Origin: an uncultured Oscillospiraceae bacterium
GTDB lineage: Bacteria; Bacillota; Clostridia; Oscillospirales; Ruminococcaceae
NCBI GenBank assembly: GCA_934513685.1
Contig: CAKSWY010000006.1
Location: 1-64,000 of the forward strand
DNA: 64,000 nucleotides
Direction: 5' to 3'
Shown: piece after piece, positions 51,407 to 60,100 of the stretch
How positions within the stretch are numbered: the stretch's first letter is position 1
Layout of the letters: each line of letters starts with the position of its first letter
The notes under the pieces: model-generated
Database searches by the model: none
What the model saw: only the letters and a program-made list of their open reading frames with translations
What the model was told of the DNA's origin: nothing
Made by a program: the position numbers and the translations under genes

Positions 51407-52249
51407 TTACTCCTCCATGATGATCATCAGCCCGTCTAAGAATTTTTTCAGGCTGACCTTGCCGCCGGCCGTGCGGCGGCCGCGGATGTGATCCATCTCC
51501 GCCCGGATCTCCTCAAAGGGGAACAGGCTGCCGGAATAGCGGGAGAAGGTCTCGTTGGTGAAATCCTCACAGCCCATGTGGGCCAGGTTGACCATGCCGG
51601 CCGCCACCGCGCGGCGGGCCCGCTGCTCCATGTTCTTGGGGGTGGGGCACAGGGCCTCACACAGCTGGCCCACACTGGTCTGGGCCACGGTCAGGTGGTT
51701 TTCATACAGGTAGCCGCACATTTTCAGAATGTCGGCCGAGCCTTTTTCGCCGGACATTCCCAGCGAACCCAGCACATTCTGCACCCGGCGCAGGCGCTGG
51801 GTCTCGTCGCTGGGGGGCGCAGGCTGTGCGCCGCTGGTGTTGCTGAACATGCTGCGGATGTTGGCCAGGGTGCGCTCGTTTTCCACCTGGCGGGAGGCGT
51901 TCTGAATCACGCCCCGCACTTCCAACAGGTTGATGGGCTTGGAAATGAAGAAGTCCACTCCGGCGCTGTACGCCTTGCCGATGAGGGTCTTTTCCGACAC
52001 CTGGCTCAGCATGATGCACTTGGCGGTGCAGCCCTGGGCGCGCAGATCGGTCACCACTTCAATGCCGTCCCGCTGGGGCATAAAGAAATCCAGCATGATC
52101 ACATCCGGCCGGGTGGCCAGAATTTCGGCGGTGGAGGGCATACCGTCGGCGGAATCGCCACAGATGATGCCCAGTTTCTCGCTGGTGATGATCTGGGTAA
52201 GGTTGTGGATGATGGAGGGATCGTCTTCCAGAATGTAGATCCGGATCAT
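51407..52249 (-). CDS. glnL: GlnL-like response regulator (receiver plus YcbB domain)
   Basis: 280 residues. An N-terminal receiver domain (about 1-125) with phosphoacceptor D54 in IMLDFFMP and the conserved K104-P pair, then a YcbB/GlnL-type C-terminal DNA-binding domain (about 150-280; QRLRRVQNVLGSLGM, GSADILKMCGYLYENH). In Bacillus, GlnL with GlnK senses glutamine or glutamate and activates glsA-glnT. ATG at 52249 overlaps the kinase stop by four bases. It lies upstream of two gltS genes with matching repeats in their promoters, so these are its likely targets. Confidence 0.88.
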   Translation of the reverse strand: MIRIYILEDDPSIIHNLTQIITSEKLGIICGDSADGMPSTAEILATRPDVIMLDFFMPQRDGIEVVTDLRAQGCTAKCIMLSQVSEKTLIGKAYSAGVDFFISKPINLLEVRGVIQNASRQVENERTLANIRSMFSNTSGAQPAPPSDETQRLRRVQNVLGSLGMSGEKGSADILKMCGYLYENHLTVAQTSVGQLCEALCPTPKNMEQRARRAVAAGMVNLAHMGCEDFTNETFSRYSGSLFPFEEIRAEMDHIRGRRTAGGKVSLKKFLDGLMIIMEE

Positions 52250-53565
52250 GTATGTACTTCGTCCTCCTTTGTTTTCTTTGCAGTTTCAGCCAGGTTGGCG
52301 GCCGGCACCCGCACCCAGAAGGTAGTGCGCTCGTTCTGGATGGAATCCACCCAGATGCTGCCGCCCAGCTGCTCTTCCAGCGACATTTTTGCGCCGGTCA
52401 GGCCCATGCCGCGGTAAATATTGCCGGTTTTGGAATCGAATTTTGTGGAATAGCCCATCTGGAACACCTTGTCCAGCTGATCCGGCGCAATGCCGGGGCC
52501 GTTGTCGCTCACCTGAAGCAGGTAGTCGCCGTCCACCCGGTCGGCCCGGATGCGCACCACGCTGTCGGGTTTGACCCCCGCCGAGGTGATGGCCTCGATG
52601 GAGTTGTTCACTAGGCACCGCAGCACCGACATCAGCAGGTAGTGGTGGCGGGTGGTAAAGTCCACGCTGCGCTCAAAGTCCAGCCGGATGTCCAGCTTTT
52701 CCTGTTCCAGCATCCGGTAGGTGGATTCCCGCAGGATGTGCAGCAGGTCGGCAAAGCGCATCAGAGTGTCCTCGCCGTCCTCGCCCAGCTGGGTCTGAAT
52801 GCCCTGTGTGATGCGCAGATAGTCCTTTTTCACATCGTGCACGTCGCAGGCAATGTACAGCGCCAGCTTTTTCACCTCGGGGGGAATGTCCAGCAGGCTG
52901 AGCTTTTCATATAATGTATAGGCATTTTTTACAATGCCCTCGATGTTGCCGCAGCTTTTCTGCATGAAGTACAGCTCGGTGCGCAGGCTGGTTTTCATCA
53001 AAAACAGCCGCTGATACCGCTCTTCATGCTCGGCGTGGGTCAAAAGGTCGTGGTAGCGGCCGTACACCGCCAGCAGCACAATGGTCAGCACGCCGCGGCC
53101 CAGGGCGATGGCCGCCAGAATCAGGTAGAAGTGGAGGCTCTCCTCCAGCTCCAGCCGGACCAGCACCTCGCTGATGTTGGCCAGAAGATCGCACAGGGCG
53201 ATCCGATACCAGAGTTTATTATAATGGTACACATACCGCTGGCGCACGATCAGCCCGAACAGAACGCCGTAAAAGATGTAGTACAGGCCGCCGGGCAGAT
53301 TGGCCCGCGCCGCCGCGGCCAGCGCGGTGCCGCGGGCCATGCCGTACAGCACACGGAACACCCATACCGCAAGGCCGGTCGTCGCGCCCACCTCCCAGGC
53401 GGGGGTTTCCCGGCTGATGGTGAGCAGGAAGAAGGGGAACAGCACCACAGCCAGCGAAATGCGGAAATCGCTGATGACGAAATGCAGGCCCAGCTCACTG
53501 AACAGCACAATGGCCAGCGCCACCAAGCCGTTCTGTTTCCAATGCTTCAGCCAGTCCGATTTCAT
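52246..53565 (-). CDS. glnK: GlnK-like membrane sensor histidine kinase
   Basis: 439 residues. About six or seven N-terminal helices (up to about residue 190) form the sensor, then the phosphoacceptor segment ACDVHDVKKDY and a HATPase with NNSIEAI, DNGPGIAPDQL and GMGLTGAK (N, G1 and G2 boxes). Histidine in the DVHDVKK motif is the likely phosphorylation site. ATG at 53565 follows GGAAGGGACCCTGC. It is read from the promoter at 53684-53712 and is translationally coupled to the response regulator. Confidence 0.87.
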   Translation of the reverse strand: MKSDWLKHWKQNGLVALAIVLFSELGLHFVISDFRISLAVVLFPFFLLTISRETPAWEVGATTGLAVWVFRVLYGMARGTALAAAARANLPGGLYYIFYGVLFGLIVRQRYVYHYNKLWYRIALCDLLANISEVLVRLELEESLHFYLILAAIALGRGVLTIVLLAVYGRYHDLLTHAEHEERYQRLFLMKTSLRTELYFMQKSCGNIEGIVKNAYTLYEKLSLLDIPPEVKKLALYIACDVHDVKKDYLRITQGIQTQLGEDGEDTLMRFADLLHILRESTYRMLEQEKLDIRLDFERSVDFTTRHHYLLMSVLRCLVNNSIEAITSAGVKPDSVVRIRADRVDGDYLLQVSDNGPGIAPDQLDKVFQMGYSTKFDSKTGNIYRGMGLTGAKMSLEEQLGGSIWVDSIQNERTTFWVRVPAANLAETAKKTKEDEVHT

Positions 53566-53683
53566 GCAGGGTCCCTTCCGTTTATCCAAAAACGCCGCCG
53601 GTGAGAACGCATTCCGAACCATGGAACGCTCCGCCCGGAGCAGATTCAATCGCATCGATTTAATATTTTTAAATTTCACCCTT

Positions 53684-53712
53684 ACTATACCATACGATTT
53701 GAAACCTGTACA
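53684..53712 (-). promoter_or_regulatory. promoter of the glnK-glnL operon
   Basis: TGTACA (53707-53712), a 17-base spacer and TATAGT (53684-53689) on the minus strand, about 110 bases upstream of the kinase. Confidence 0.5.
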
Positions 53713-53899
53713 GAGGCCAACGCATATTTTGCACCGGGAAAAGTGGAATATTTGCTTTATAAAGTTAATTCCTTTTCTTCCATAAAAAAGCAAATTGTGC
53801 CCAGTTTCGGGCTTCACTTTTTTAATTTTTTATGAGTTTTTCCGATGTTTTTTGAATCTTGTCGTTTTGGCGTTTGTTTTGCTGCATTGGCAAGGCGCA

Positions 53900-53933
53900 C
53901 AAAAAGCGCACCCCGCCTTTGGGCAGGGTGCGC
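53900..53933 (-). terminator. terminator of the nitroreductase gene
   Basis: GCGCACCCCGCC and GGCAGGGTGCGC (53906-53932) form a 12-base stem with one mismatch, and TTTTT follows on the minus strand. It lies about 90 bases after the nitroreductase stop codon. The rest of the region to 53565 is AT-rich and contains the glnK promoter and a partial palindromic repeat near 53953-53966. Confidence 0.75.
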
Positions 53934-54020
53934 AGCTTATAGATGCAGTTTAAGCTTGAGGGGAAGCCTAAATTCTCGGCAGAAAGCAGCCCCGCCGCAG
54001 AAGTGCAAAGCCTTCCGCGC

Positions 54021-54623
54021 TCACTCCTCCCGCCATTCCACCACGTCCGCCAGCGGCTTGCGGGGGCGGGCCTTGGGGGCTTCGTCCGGCCAGCCCAGGG
54101 CTACCGCGCCCACCAGCCGGTGGTCGGTGCCCACAAAACGGGTCAGCTCCTCATAGGCATAGCCGGTGTTGCCGATCCACAGCGTGCCCAGCCCCAGCTC
54201 GGCGGCGCAGATGAGCATATTCTGAATGGCGGCCCCCACGGCCAGGTCGTCGTACATGGCCATGAAGCGGCTCTCCGGAGTTCCGGCCTCAAAGGGCGAG
54301 GCGGCGTTGGTGTTCAGTACCAGAATCACCGCCGGGGCCGCCCGCATGGTGCGCAGGGTGGCCCCCGCATAGGCAAGGCCGCTGGCCAGCCCGGGCAGGG
54401 CCGCGTTGCCGCCGGTTTCCCGGGCAATGCCCTTCTCCATCTCGTCCAGCAGGGCCGCCTTGGCCGCCCCCTGATACACCAGAAACTTCCAGGGCTGGCG
54501 GTTTTTGCCCGACGGGGCCAGAATCGCCGCCGCCAGCACCTCTTCAATGGCGGCCCGGGGCACCGGGTCGGGCTTGTATTTGCGGATGCTCCGGCGCTGC
54601 CGGATGCCTTCCAGATCGCTCAT
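54021..54623 (-). CDS. nitroreductase-family FMN oxidoreductase
   Basis: 200 residues. RRSIRKYKPDPV and APSGKNRQPWKF at the start are the FMN-binding signature of the nitroreductase family, and GLGTLWIGNTGYAYEEL follows in the C-terminal half, with VALGWPDEAPKARPRKP at the end. Such enzymes use NAD(P)H to reduce nitro compounds, quinones or other acceptors. ATG at 54623 with AAAGGAGCAGCC. Monocistronic, with terminators on both sides. Substrate unknown. Confidence 0.9.
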   Translation of the reverse strand: MSDLEGIRQRRSIRKYKPDPVPRAAIEEVLAAAILAPSGKNRQPWKFLVYQGAAKAALLDEMEKGIARETGGNAALPGLASGLAYAGATLRTMRAAPAVILVLNTNAASPFEAGTPESRFMAMYDDLAVGAAIQNMLICAAELGLGTLWIGNTGYAYEELTRFVGTDHRLVGAVALGWPDEAPKARPRKPLADVVEWREE

Positions 54624-54641
54624 GGCTGCTCCTTTCTGTTC

Positions 54642-54682
54642 AAAAAACGGCCCTGCACACCCCAGGGCGGCAGGGCCGTTTT
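54642..54682 (-). terminator. terminator of the LDH-like/flavodoxin-like operon
   Basis: AACGGCCCTGC (54646-54656) pairs with GCAGGGCCGTT (54670-54680) and the minus strand continues into TTTTTT. It follows the stop codon at 54705. Confidence 0.8.
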
Positions 54683-54704
54683 CACCGTTTCATCCGCCCG
54701 GTTT

Positions 54705-55763
54705 TTACAGCAGCGCGGCCTCCATGCTGTGGGCAAAGGCCTCGGCCCGGTCCACAATGCCGGGGCGGGCCATCAGCTCGCCCGCCTTGTTGGCGGTTTC
54801 CATCATCACAAAGCGGGGCGGCAGATAAAAGCCCTTGTTCATGTTCAGCGCGCCGATCAGCTGCCGGGCCAGCAGGTCACTGCCGGAATAGCCCGACACC
54901 ACCAGCGCAAACAGTGCCTTCTGGTGGAAGCTCTGGGTGCGGTACAGGGCCGTCAGCCGGTTGATGAAGGCCGTCAAGTTGGCGTTGAGGGCGTCGTTGT
55001 AGTTGGGGCAGATCATCACCACCGCGTCCGCCGCGCGCACCGCAGGGTAGACCTCCTCCACCATCAGGCCGCCATAAAAGCAGCTGCCCTGCTCGCCGAA
55101 GTGCAGGCACATCTTGTAGGGGCAGCCGCCGCAGTCGGCCACGGCGCCGTTGCGCAGGCCGATCTCGTCCGTCTCCCAGCCGGGCAGGCTTTCCCGGATG
55201 AGGTGCCACAGGGCAAAGGTGTTGCTGCTCTTGTGGCTGGAGGCGTGCAGCACCGCCAGCCGGGGCGCCCCGTGGCGCTGAAACTCGAAGCGCAGCAGCC
55301 GGTCCGCCAGATCCCGGGCGGCGGCATGATAGGCATGCAGCGGGTCGGTGCCCAGGTTGGCGGCCTTGATGTCAAAGTTGTGTAGGGTGAGGGTGGCCTC
55401 CACCAGCGGTGCGCCGATAAAGGCGCAACCGCACAGGTTGGCCGCCAGCACCAGCTCCCGGCTGAGAGTTTTGGTATAAAGTTCGCTCTGCCCGTCCACG
55501 ATCACCGCGCCAAGGCAGCCCTCCAGGCAGCCGGGGTGGTTTCGCAGCCAGGCCAGCATCCGGTAGTACTCCAGATTTACGCCGTCCGCCCCGATGGCCA
55601 CGGCGAACAGCACCCGTCGGCCCGTCACCGGGCGCAGGGCCTCGGCCGTTTCCACCGTCTCACACCGGCGGCCCGCCAGTGCCCCGGCCAGGGCCTGCTC
55701 CATGCGGGGGGCCGCCTCGGCCCGGGGACGGATCACCAGCAGCGCTTCCTCCTGCCCGCTCAT
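54705..55763 (-). CDS. two-domain flavodoxin-like (NADPH-dependent FMN reductase) protein
   Basis: 352 residues. The C-terminal half (about 180-352) is a flavodoxin-like domain of the NADPH-dependent FMN reductase family: LAVLHASSHKSSNTF opens it, a GCPYKMCLHFGEQGSC cysteine-rich loop lies in the middle, and MICPNYNDALNANLTAFINRL follows. The N-terminal half is an unrelated alpha/beta domain. ATG at 55763 overlaps the LDH-like stop codon by four bases; no Shine-Dalgarno is visible, so translation is coupled. It probably acts with the LDH-like protein. Function unknown. Confidence 0.75.
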   Translation of the reverse strand: MSGQEEALLVIRPRAEAAPRMEQALAGALAGRRCETVETAEALRPVTGRRVLFAVAIGADGVNLEYYRMLAWLRNHPGCLEGCLGAVIVDGQSELYTKTLSRELVLAANLCGCAFIGAPLVEATLTLHNFDIKAANLGTDPLHAYHAAARDLADRLLRFEFQRHGAPRLAVLHASSHKSSNTFALWHLIRESLPGWETDEIGLRNGAVADCGGCPYKMCLHFGEQGSCFYGGLMVEEVYPAVRAADAVVMICPNYNDALNANLTAFINRLTALYRTQSFHQKALFALVVSGYSGSDLLARQLIGALNMNKGFYLPPRFVMMETANKAGELMARPGIVDRAEAFAHSMEAALL

Positions 55764-57013
55764 TTCAGGGCAGCCAGGCCGGCTTCCGCCTGGCGGATGC
55801 GCTCGAACAGGGCGGCGGGCATATCCAGCACCTCGGTCTCCAGCCCAACGGCGGTGTACCGGGTGCGGCAGCCCATGTAAATGCCGCCGAAGTACACCGC
55901 GCCGTAGTGCCACTCGCCCCGCAGGGTGAGCAGAATGCTGATTGCGCCGGAGGACAGCGCCGGGGCCACATAGGGCTTGTAGCCCAGCGCCCGCATCTCC
56001 ATGTTGGCGGTGACGGCCAGCTTGGTGAGGGCGCGGCTGCGCTCGTCATCGTAATTGGCGATGGAATTGGCGATCACCAGATCCTGGCCGTGGGGGCCGA
56101 AGGCGCGGCCCTCGGTCAAAAAGTCGCCGAACAGCTCGGGCTGGCGCTTGGCGTAGTAGGCGGCGCGGGCGTTCATCACGCCCAGGCCGTAGCCCTGCAC
56201 CTGCTCGGGCCGCAGGCCCTTGCCGTCAAAGCTGCCGTTCTCATCGGTGTTGCTGGCCTTCCAGGCAGCGCGGGCCAGGGCATCCACCGGGTCGCTCACC
56301 ACGCAGAACAGCCCCTTGAAGCCCGCCTCCCGGGCCTGCTTGGCATACTGGCTCACAATGGCCTTGTTGTTTTCGTACTGGGCCATGCGCACGTCCTTCA
56401 CGCCGCTGCCCACCGGGGGAATGCCCTTGCTGGCCACGAACACGAACACGTCGCAGTCCATGAGCTTGTCCATGGGCACCACGTCCACCGGGGGCAGGGC
56501 GTCGTAGTTCCAGGGGAAGGCGATCTGGTTGATCTCAAACTCCCAGCGGGCGGCGGCTTTTTCGTTCACATCGCAGATGCCGATGGAGTCCAGCACATCC
56601 GCGCCCATCAGCCGCAGGCCCAGCAGCAGGGTGCTGCCCACATCACCCAAAGCCAGCAGGTGCAGCCGCTGTTTTTTCTTGGGGGCCGCCGGGGCCAGCA
56701 GGCTCTCCCAGGCGGGGTGGGCCAGGTTCACCGCCCGCAGGCGGCCCTGCTCGGCCGCATCGGCCACGGTGCCATCGGCCAGGCCCCGCTCCAGCGCGGG
56801 CAGCGCCTTGCCATTCAGCCAGGATACATCCTCGGCCGCGTCCAGCGTGCGCAGGTCGTTCACCTTCCAGCTGGCACGGTTGCGGGTCAGGTCCTCCCGG
56901 CGGACCAGATAGTTCAGCACTCCGTCGCCCAGCTGGCCCGGCTGGGCCGCGGGGTAGGGCAGCTCCTCGGCGCTGCAGCACAGCGCGCCGCCGATCTGAT
57001 AGTAATTCAGCAT
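55760..57013 (-). CDS. lactate/malate dehydrogenase-like Rossmann protein
   Basis: 417 residues. The middle resembles LDH/MDH: LHLLALGDVGSTLLLGLRLMG is a modified NAD site (GXVGS), VFVFVASKGIPPVGSG fits the aXaGxP strand, NNKAIVSQYAKQ and FCVVSDPVDALARAAW correspond to the NPVD loop (here SDPVD). The catalytic histidine of LDH is not obvious and there is a long N-terminal extension (about 120 residues), so an ordinary dehydrogenase is uncertain. ATG at 57013 follows CAGGAGGAACAATC. Own promoter at 57074-57102; pairs with the following flavodoxin-like gene. Confidence 0.72.
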   Translation of the reverse strand: MLNYYQIGGALCCSAEELPYPAAQPGQLGDGVLNYLVRREDLTRNRASWKVNDLRTLDAAEDVSWLNGKALPALERGLADGTVADAAEQGRLRAVNLAHPAWESLLAPAAPKKKQRLHLLALGDVGSTLLLGLRLMGADVLDSIGICDVNEKAAARWEFEINQIAFPWNYDALPPVDVVPMDKLMDCDVFVFVASKGIPPVGSGVKDVRMAQYENNKAIVSQYAKQAREAGFKGLFCVVSDPVDALARAAWKASNTDENGSFDGKGLRPEQVQGYGLGVMNARAAYYAKRQPELFGDFLTEGRAFGPHGQDLVIANSIANYDDERSRALTKLAVTANMEMRALGYKPYVAPALSSGAISILLTLRGEWHYGAVYFGGIYMGCRTRYTAVGLETEVLDMPAALFERIRQAEAGLAALK

Positions 57014-57073
57014 GATTGTTCCTCCTGTCATGGGGCACATTCCCCATCTCTTGCTTCCTATTTCTTGTTTTTC

Positions 57074-57102
57074 ATTATAAGGGCAGGCGCCGCGGCGGGC
57101 AA
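57074..57102 (-). promoter_or_regulatory. promoter of the LDH-like operon
   Basis: TTGCCC (57097-57102), a 17-base spacer and a perfect TATAAT (57074-57079) on the minus strand, about 60 bases before the start codon. It lies just downstream of the giant HD-nucleotidyltransferase gene, so the two are separately transcribed. Confidence 0.7.
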
Positions 57103-57135
57103 GGCTTTGCCGGTGCCACGGCGCACAGGCGCGGT

Positions 57136-60100
57136 TTATTCGCCGCCCAGCGCAAAGGCGCGGGTGCGGCGCAGCAGCTCCAGGTCATTTTCCAGATACA
57201 CCGACGGGGCCAGGTTTTCATCGTAGCTCATGCAGCTGCCCTTGTCCGGGCACAGCGGCAGGATCACCGCCTCGCTCAGGCGGGCCAGCGTCAGGTTGCG
57301 GCCGTACTGGGCGCGGTACAGTCCCTCCAGCATCCGGAACAGATCCCGGGCGTTCTCCAGACAGCACTCGGAGAAGTCAAACAGGGCTTCCCGGCCGCAG
57401 TCCTCCAGCCGGGGGGTGGTGTAGGGCAGGATCATGTTGATGGAGGGCTGCAGGCCCGCCGCCTGGCGGGTGGACCGCCGCACCGTGTCGCCGCCGATGA
57501 AGGGGTACAGGGTGGACTCCACAAACCAGTGCCGCAGGGTGGGAATGGTGTACACGCTCTCCACCGGCAGGCCCCAGTCGGCCATGCTGTCCCATCCGTA
57601 GCCGGAGAGCATACCCACCAGCACGGTGCGGATCTCCACGTCCTCCTGCTTGAACAGGGGCAGAATGGCCTTCAGGCGGCCGGCGTGGTGCAGCAGGTCG
57701 TCCACCAGCACCACCGGCCGGCCGAAGGACTTGATGGCCCGGATCTGGCTGATCAGGGGGCTGTACCCGGGGAACGGCTCGATGGCATCGCGGGAGAGGT
57801 CCGGCTCGTACACCTTGTCGGTGTGCAGGGTCTTGGTCACGGTGTTGGGCACCACCCGTCCGCGCAGAATTTTGCCGAAGGGCACGCACATCACCGGGCC
57901 AAGCACCCGGGGCTGGGTCGGCTCACGGGGCACGCCGTTCAGCTGGGTAATGCGGTCCACCATGCGCTGCATAATGGAGCCGGAGGGCAGGCTCAGTACC
58001 AGCTTGCCCGGGTACATACGGGCCATGGTCAGCTGCAGGCGGCGGTGGGCGGCCCGGCAGGAGGCCAGCGCCCGCTCATCGCTGGCGAACGGCTCCTTCA
58101 ACGTGGTGGCCAGGTTCTGCATCAGCACCAGCGGCTGGTGCATATCCACCAGCCACACCGGCCGTTCGCTCTGCTCGGCGGGCACAAAGCCCTGCCGCTC
58201 CAGCGCGTCCTTCAGGCCGTCGGGGCAGTGGCCGTCCAGCGGGGCGCACACGCCGTAGTTGCAGGTGTGGGCCAGGCTGGTGGCCACGGTCTCGGCCACC
58301 AGCAGCTGCCAGGCGTCCGGCAGGGGTTCGCCCCGGCGCAGATACACCCCGCTGATGAGCAGGATCCGCCCGCAGGCACTGCGGCGCACAGAGTCGGCCA
58401 GCTTCAGGTCGTGCAGCGTGCTGAACAGCTGCTCCGGCTGCAAGAAGCGCAGGCGGGCAAAGCCCACGGGGGCGCCGTCCGGCAGGCACAGGGCCATCAC
58501 CCCATCGCCGGTCTGCAGCAGGTCCGCCGCCAGCAGCCCGGCCTCGGGGCTTTCGCCCAGCACGCCGTGGGTCAGCTCCCGCAAAAAGCCAAATTCCGGG
58601 CTGCGCTCGAACCGGAAGCGGAACTTCCGGTCCGGCAGGCCCCGCTTGAACTTCGGCTCCCGCAGGTACAGGCCCCGCTGGTAGATAAACTGCTGGGCCA
58701 CCGGGTCGATCAGATTGGAAATGTCCCGGTTCAGGTCGATGTTCTCCCGAATGCGGGTGGAGCTGATGTCCTCCAGATGGGTGGGCAGCTCCAGCTCCAC
58801 CACCTTGCCGGTGATGAAGTCCTTGGGGTCCCGCTGGTGGTCCACCTCCCGCTCGGACTGGCTGGCCCGGCGGAACACGATGTGGTTCATGTTGTGCACC
58901 GAGTTTTCCTGGGGCGGGGCCGTGTAGGCCGAGGCCCCGGCAATCACGTCGCTGCCCACCACCAGATACACCTCCCGGCCGGGGAACACCGCCTTGAGCC
59001 GGGCCAGGTCGCCGGGGTTGGCGATGTTCACCGGAATTTCATCCGGGAACAGGTGCACGTGGAACATATCCGCCACCGACATGCTCACGATCTGGCGGCG
59101 CACCAGATGGGGCTGGGTGTTTTTGGACCAGCTGAACTCGTCAATGGCCAGATACACCTCATAGCCCATGTCCCGAATGGCCCGCACAATGCCCTTGTGG
59201 GACAGGGTGAACGGGTCGAACGTGCCGGGGAAGAAGGCCACCTTGTTCCAGATGCTCACGGGCAGGCGGCCGTTCTCCACATGGTAGTTGGAGATGAAGC
59301 GGCAGATGTGGCTCAGCGCCGCGGCCCGGTAATACAGACTGAGGATGGTGGGCTGGTTTTCATCCAGGAAGAACAGCAGCTTCTGGAAGCACAGGCCGAA
59401 CAGGCGGTTTTTCTCCTCCGCGCTCAGCCGGGTGCTGGCGAACAGCTGGCCCAGCAGCTGCAGCGCCTCCTGCCGCACCGTGACCCGGTGGCTGGCCAGC
59501 CCGCCCAGCAGGCAGCCCAGCAGCCGGTCGGCCCGGCGGCGGTTTTCCTCCGGCGGCTCGGCAAACTGGCTGGCGTATACGCCGTAATATTCCAGAATGA
59601 CGGCCAGCGTGTCCAGCGCACCGCACACGATGCGCTCGTTGGCGCTGGAGAGGGAGGCCCGCAGGTTCTCGATCAGCTCATCCAGCTGCTCCGGCGGCAG
59701 CCAGAGGGCAAACTCGCCCAGATATCGGGGAATGTACTTGGAAAACTCGTATTCGCCCACTTCCAAGCCCTTCACCAGCTCCACCGAAATTTCGTTTCGC
59801 TGGTCCGGGGTGAGCAGCTTGACAATGCGCAGCAGCGCCGCGCCGGCGTCGCACCGCACCACCACCTGCTCGCTCACCTTGATGAGGTTGCACAGATGGG
59901 TGGCAATGTGCAGGATGTGGTCGGTGCGGCCCTGGTCCACCTGATCCGCCAGCAGCTTGATGTTCACCGCCTTGATGATCCAGGGGGTGCCGGTTTTCAG
60001 GTTGTCCAGGAAGATTTCGCTCACCACATCGGTGCCGTACAGAACGCGCCGGTGCATGGTCACATCCAGCTCCAGATTGGAGAGGATGCGGTATTGCAGG

